Assembly (NCBI GenBank): GCA_947464705.1 | Contig: CANHYD010000099.1 | Coordinates: 1 to 7,836 of the forward strand | Source of the DNA: Verrucomicrobiota bacterium | Lineage (GTDB): Bacteria; Verrucomicrobiota; Verrucomicrobiia; Limisphaerales; UBA9464 | Direction of reading: 5' to 3' | Length of the DNA stretch: 7,836 nt | The notes under the pieces: model-generated | What the model was told of the DNA's origin: nothing | Database searches by the model: none | Seen by the model: the letters and a program-made list of their open reading frames with translations, nothing else | Shown here: in pieces, positions 6,203-7,836 of the stretch | Position numbering within the stretch: position 1 is the first letter of the stretch | Layout of the letters: each line of letters starts with the position of its first letter | Made by a program: the position numbers and the translations under genes

Positions 6203-7765
6203 ATGGACAAGCGGTTCTACATCACCACAGCAATTGATTATGTGAACGGGGCTCCCCACCTGGGGCACGCCTACGAAAAGGTGGTGGCCGATGTCATCGC
6301 TCGGGCTCGGCGAAGCATGGGGCAGTCCGTGTTCTTCCTGACGGGATTGGACGAGCACGGGCAAAAGGTTCAACAGGCGGCCCATGATCTGGGCCAATCA
6401 CCTCAAGCTTACTGCGACGGCCTCGCCGTCCAGTGGGGCGCCTTTGTCCAGTCCCTCGGCTTGAGTCACGATGACTTCGTCCGGACCACCGATGCTCGTC
6501 ATCAACAGATTGTGGTGGCGTTGCTCAACCGGCTCCATGCGACCGGGCACTTCTACAAGTCGGCCTACACCGGTTTCTATTCGGTGAAGGAGGAAACCTT
6601 CCTGACCGAAAAGGACCGCAATCCGGACGGCAACTGGGATCCGCAATGGGGTGTCGTGCAGGAATTGGTCGAAGAGAACTGGTACTTCAAACTGGGCGAA
6701 CACCAAGCTTGGTTGATCGAGTACCTCGAGAAAAATCCGGAGTTTGTTCAACCGGCCAACCGACGCAACGAGGTGCTGGGTTTCCTGCGTTCCCAGAAGC
6801 TCGAAGATCTCTGTATCTCCCGTCCCTCGTCGCGACTTTCCTGGGGCATCCCCCTGCCCTTCGATCCCGGATACGTCACCTATGTCTGGTTTGACGCGTT
6901 GGTGAACTATTTTTCAATTCCGGCCGCCTTGGGTGACCCCGCGGCGCTCGCTGCCCTCGGCACCGCCGCACCGGCAGGCTCGGCGCTGTCGGTTTGGCCG
7001 GCTGACATCCATTTGATCGGCAAGGACATTCTCAAGTTCCACGCCGTGTATTGGCCCATCATGCTCCACGCCCTCGTCGCCCCGTTGCCCAAGACCATTC
7101 TGGTCCACGGTTGGTGGCAGAAAGACGGGGCCAAGCTCAGCAAGAGCACCGGCAACGTGGTGGATCCTCTGGCCATCATCGGGGAATGGGGCTTGGATGC
7201 CTTCCGCTACTACGTCGTCCGTGAATTGGGCATTGGTCCTGACGGCAACTGGACTGATGACGGGTTCCGCGTTCGCTACAATTCGGAATTGGCCAATGGC
7301 TTGGGCAACCTGCTCAACCGGGCGGTCAACATGCTCAACAAGTATCGGGCCGGTGTGGTACCGGCTCCGTCCCACACCCTCGCGATGGAAGCCACAGCGG
7401 CCGTGGACAAAACCCGGGCGTGCTACCTGGCCAACGACCCGCAAGGAGCCCTCATCGCCGCCTGGGAATTGGTCAACCGCACCAACTTGTTCGTCGAAGA
7501 GACCAAACCGTTCCACCTGGCCAAAGATCCGGCGCAGTCGGAGTTGTTGGATTCGGTGCTCTACAATCTGGTGGAATCCTGCCGGATTCTGGCCGTCCTA
7601 GTCCAACCGGTGATGCCGGCCACCGCCGACAAGATCTTCGCGCAACTCAAGGTCTGTGGTGAGGCCTCGGATTGGAAGCAATCGGCCTGGGGCGGTCTCA
7701 CCCAGGGGCACTCGGTTGGTGCGCCCATTCCGCTCTTCCCCCGCAAAGATCTCGCTCCGAAATGA
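6203..7765 (+). CDS. metG: Methionyl-tRNA synthetase
   Basis: This class I aminoacyl-tRNA synthetase charges tRNA-Met with methionine in the cytoplasm. The HIGH motif reads HLGH at 19-22, and the KMSKS motif reads KLSKS at 311-315 (GAKLSKSTGNVVDP). FLTGLDEHGQKV (45-56) and VTYVWFDALVNY (225-236) are typical MetRS core segments. The connective insert (about 118-165, TGFYSVKEETFLTEK) has no cysteine, so the zinc knuckle of E. coli-type enzymes is absent, as in other zinc-free MetRSs. The alpha-helical anticodon-binding domain follows from about 360. The motif NLFVEETKPFHLAK (428-441) has Phe437 where many MetRSs have the anticodon-reading Trp (Trp461 in E. coli). At 520 residues it lacks the C-terminal tRNA-binding domain found on longer forms. 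There is no recognisable ribosome-binding site before the ATG. It may be co-transcribed with the preceding pseudopilin gene. Confidence 0.97.
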   Translation: MDKRFYITTAIDYVNGAPHLGHAYEKVVADVIARARRSMGQSVFFLTGLDEHGQKVQQAAHDLGQSPQAYCDGLAVQWGAFVQSLGLSHDDFVRTTDARHQQIVVALLNRLHATGHFYKSAYTGFYSVKEETFLTEKDRNPDGNWDPQWGVVQELVEENWYFKLGEHQAWLIEYLEKNPEFVQPANRRNEVLGFLRSQKLEDLCISRPSSRLSWGIPLPFDPGYVTYVWFDALVNYFSIPAALGDPAALAALGTAAPAGSALSVWPADIHLIGKDILKFHAVYWPIMLHALVAPLPKTILVHGWWQKDGAKLSKSTGNVVDPLAIIGEWGLDAFRYYVVRELGIGPDGNWTDDGFRVRYNSELANGLGNLLNRAVNMLNKYRAGVVPAPSHTLAMEATAAVDKTRACYLANDPQGALIAAWELVNRTNLFVEETKPFHLAKDPAQSELLDSVLYNLVESCRILAVLVQPVMPATADKIFAQLKVCGEASDWKQSAWGGLTQGHSVGAPIPLFPRKDLAPK

Positions 7766-7836
7766 CCCGCTGATTGCCCCTCACCCGTCCACCGCTGAGC
7801 GAAAGCCGCTCCGGAGAATCGGTGTCGAGACCCATC
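7766..7836. other. Right-edge region after metG, nothing recognised
   Basis: These 71 bases follow the metG stop. I see no convincing terminator with a T tract. The minus strand has an ATG at 7835 whose frame stays open toward metG, but it overlaps metG and lacks any family signal, so I do not call it a gene. Confidence 0.4.

Overview
This is a GC-rich (by eye around 60 %), gene-dense window with six protein-coding genes. I see no tRNA, rRNA, CRISPR, insertion sequence or phage genes. The gene mix suggests a free-living Verrucomicrobiota bacterium, perhaps of the Pedosphaera/Limisphaera group, with Planctomycetota as a less likely alternative. It combines twin-arginine-exported Gfo/Idh/MocA and PhoD-like enzymes, an H-X9-DG type II pseudopilin, and a MetRS without zinc cysteines. 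This placement is an inference from gene content, not from a marker alignment.

Layout: (1) 1-795, minus strand: N-terminal part of a Tat-exported PhoD-like metallophosphoesterase, cut by the left edge. (2) 796-935: short divergent spacer. (3) 936-2540, plus: serA, long-form D-3-phosphoglycerate dehydrogenase with an ACT domain. (4) 2541-2673: convergent spacer with a GC-rich terminator-like hairpin between two 14-bp direct repeats. (5) 2674-4017, minus: exported Gfo/Idh/MocA oxidoreductase with Tat motif and lipobox. (6) 4018-4191: divergent spacer with small direct repeats. (7) 4192-5178, plus: RbsC-type sugar ABC permease. (8) 5321-6160, plus: type II pseudopilin-like protein of the H-X9-DG family. 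(9) 6203-7765, plus: metG, methionyl-tRNA synthetase. (10) 7766-7836: no recognisable feature.

Functionally the window mixes housekeeping genes (serine biosynthesis, tRNA charging) with envelope and scavenging functions: phosphate-ester hydrolysis, oxidation of a sugar or polyol, sugar uptake, and a secreted pseudopilin. The oxidoreductase and the permease share a divergent spacer and may serve one carbohydrate pathway, but the ATPase and binding protein the permease needs are not here. The pseudopilin gene and metG lie 42 nt apart on the same strand and may be co-transcribed.

I did not find a convincing undescribed multi-gene system. The points most worth a second look are the orphan permease, residue changes in MetRS, the repeat-flanked hairpin after serA, and the repeats between the oxidoreductase and permease genes.
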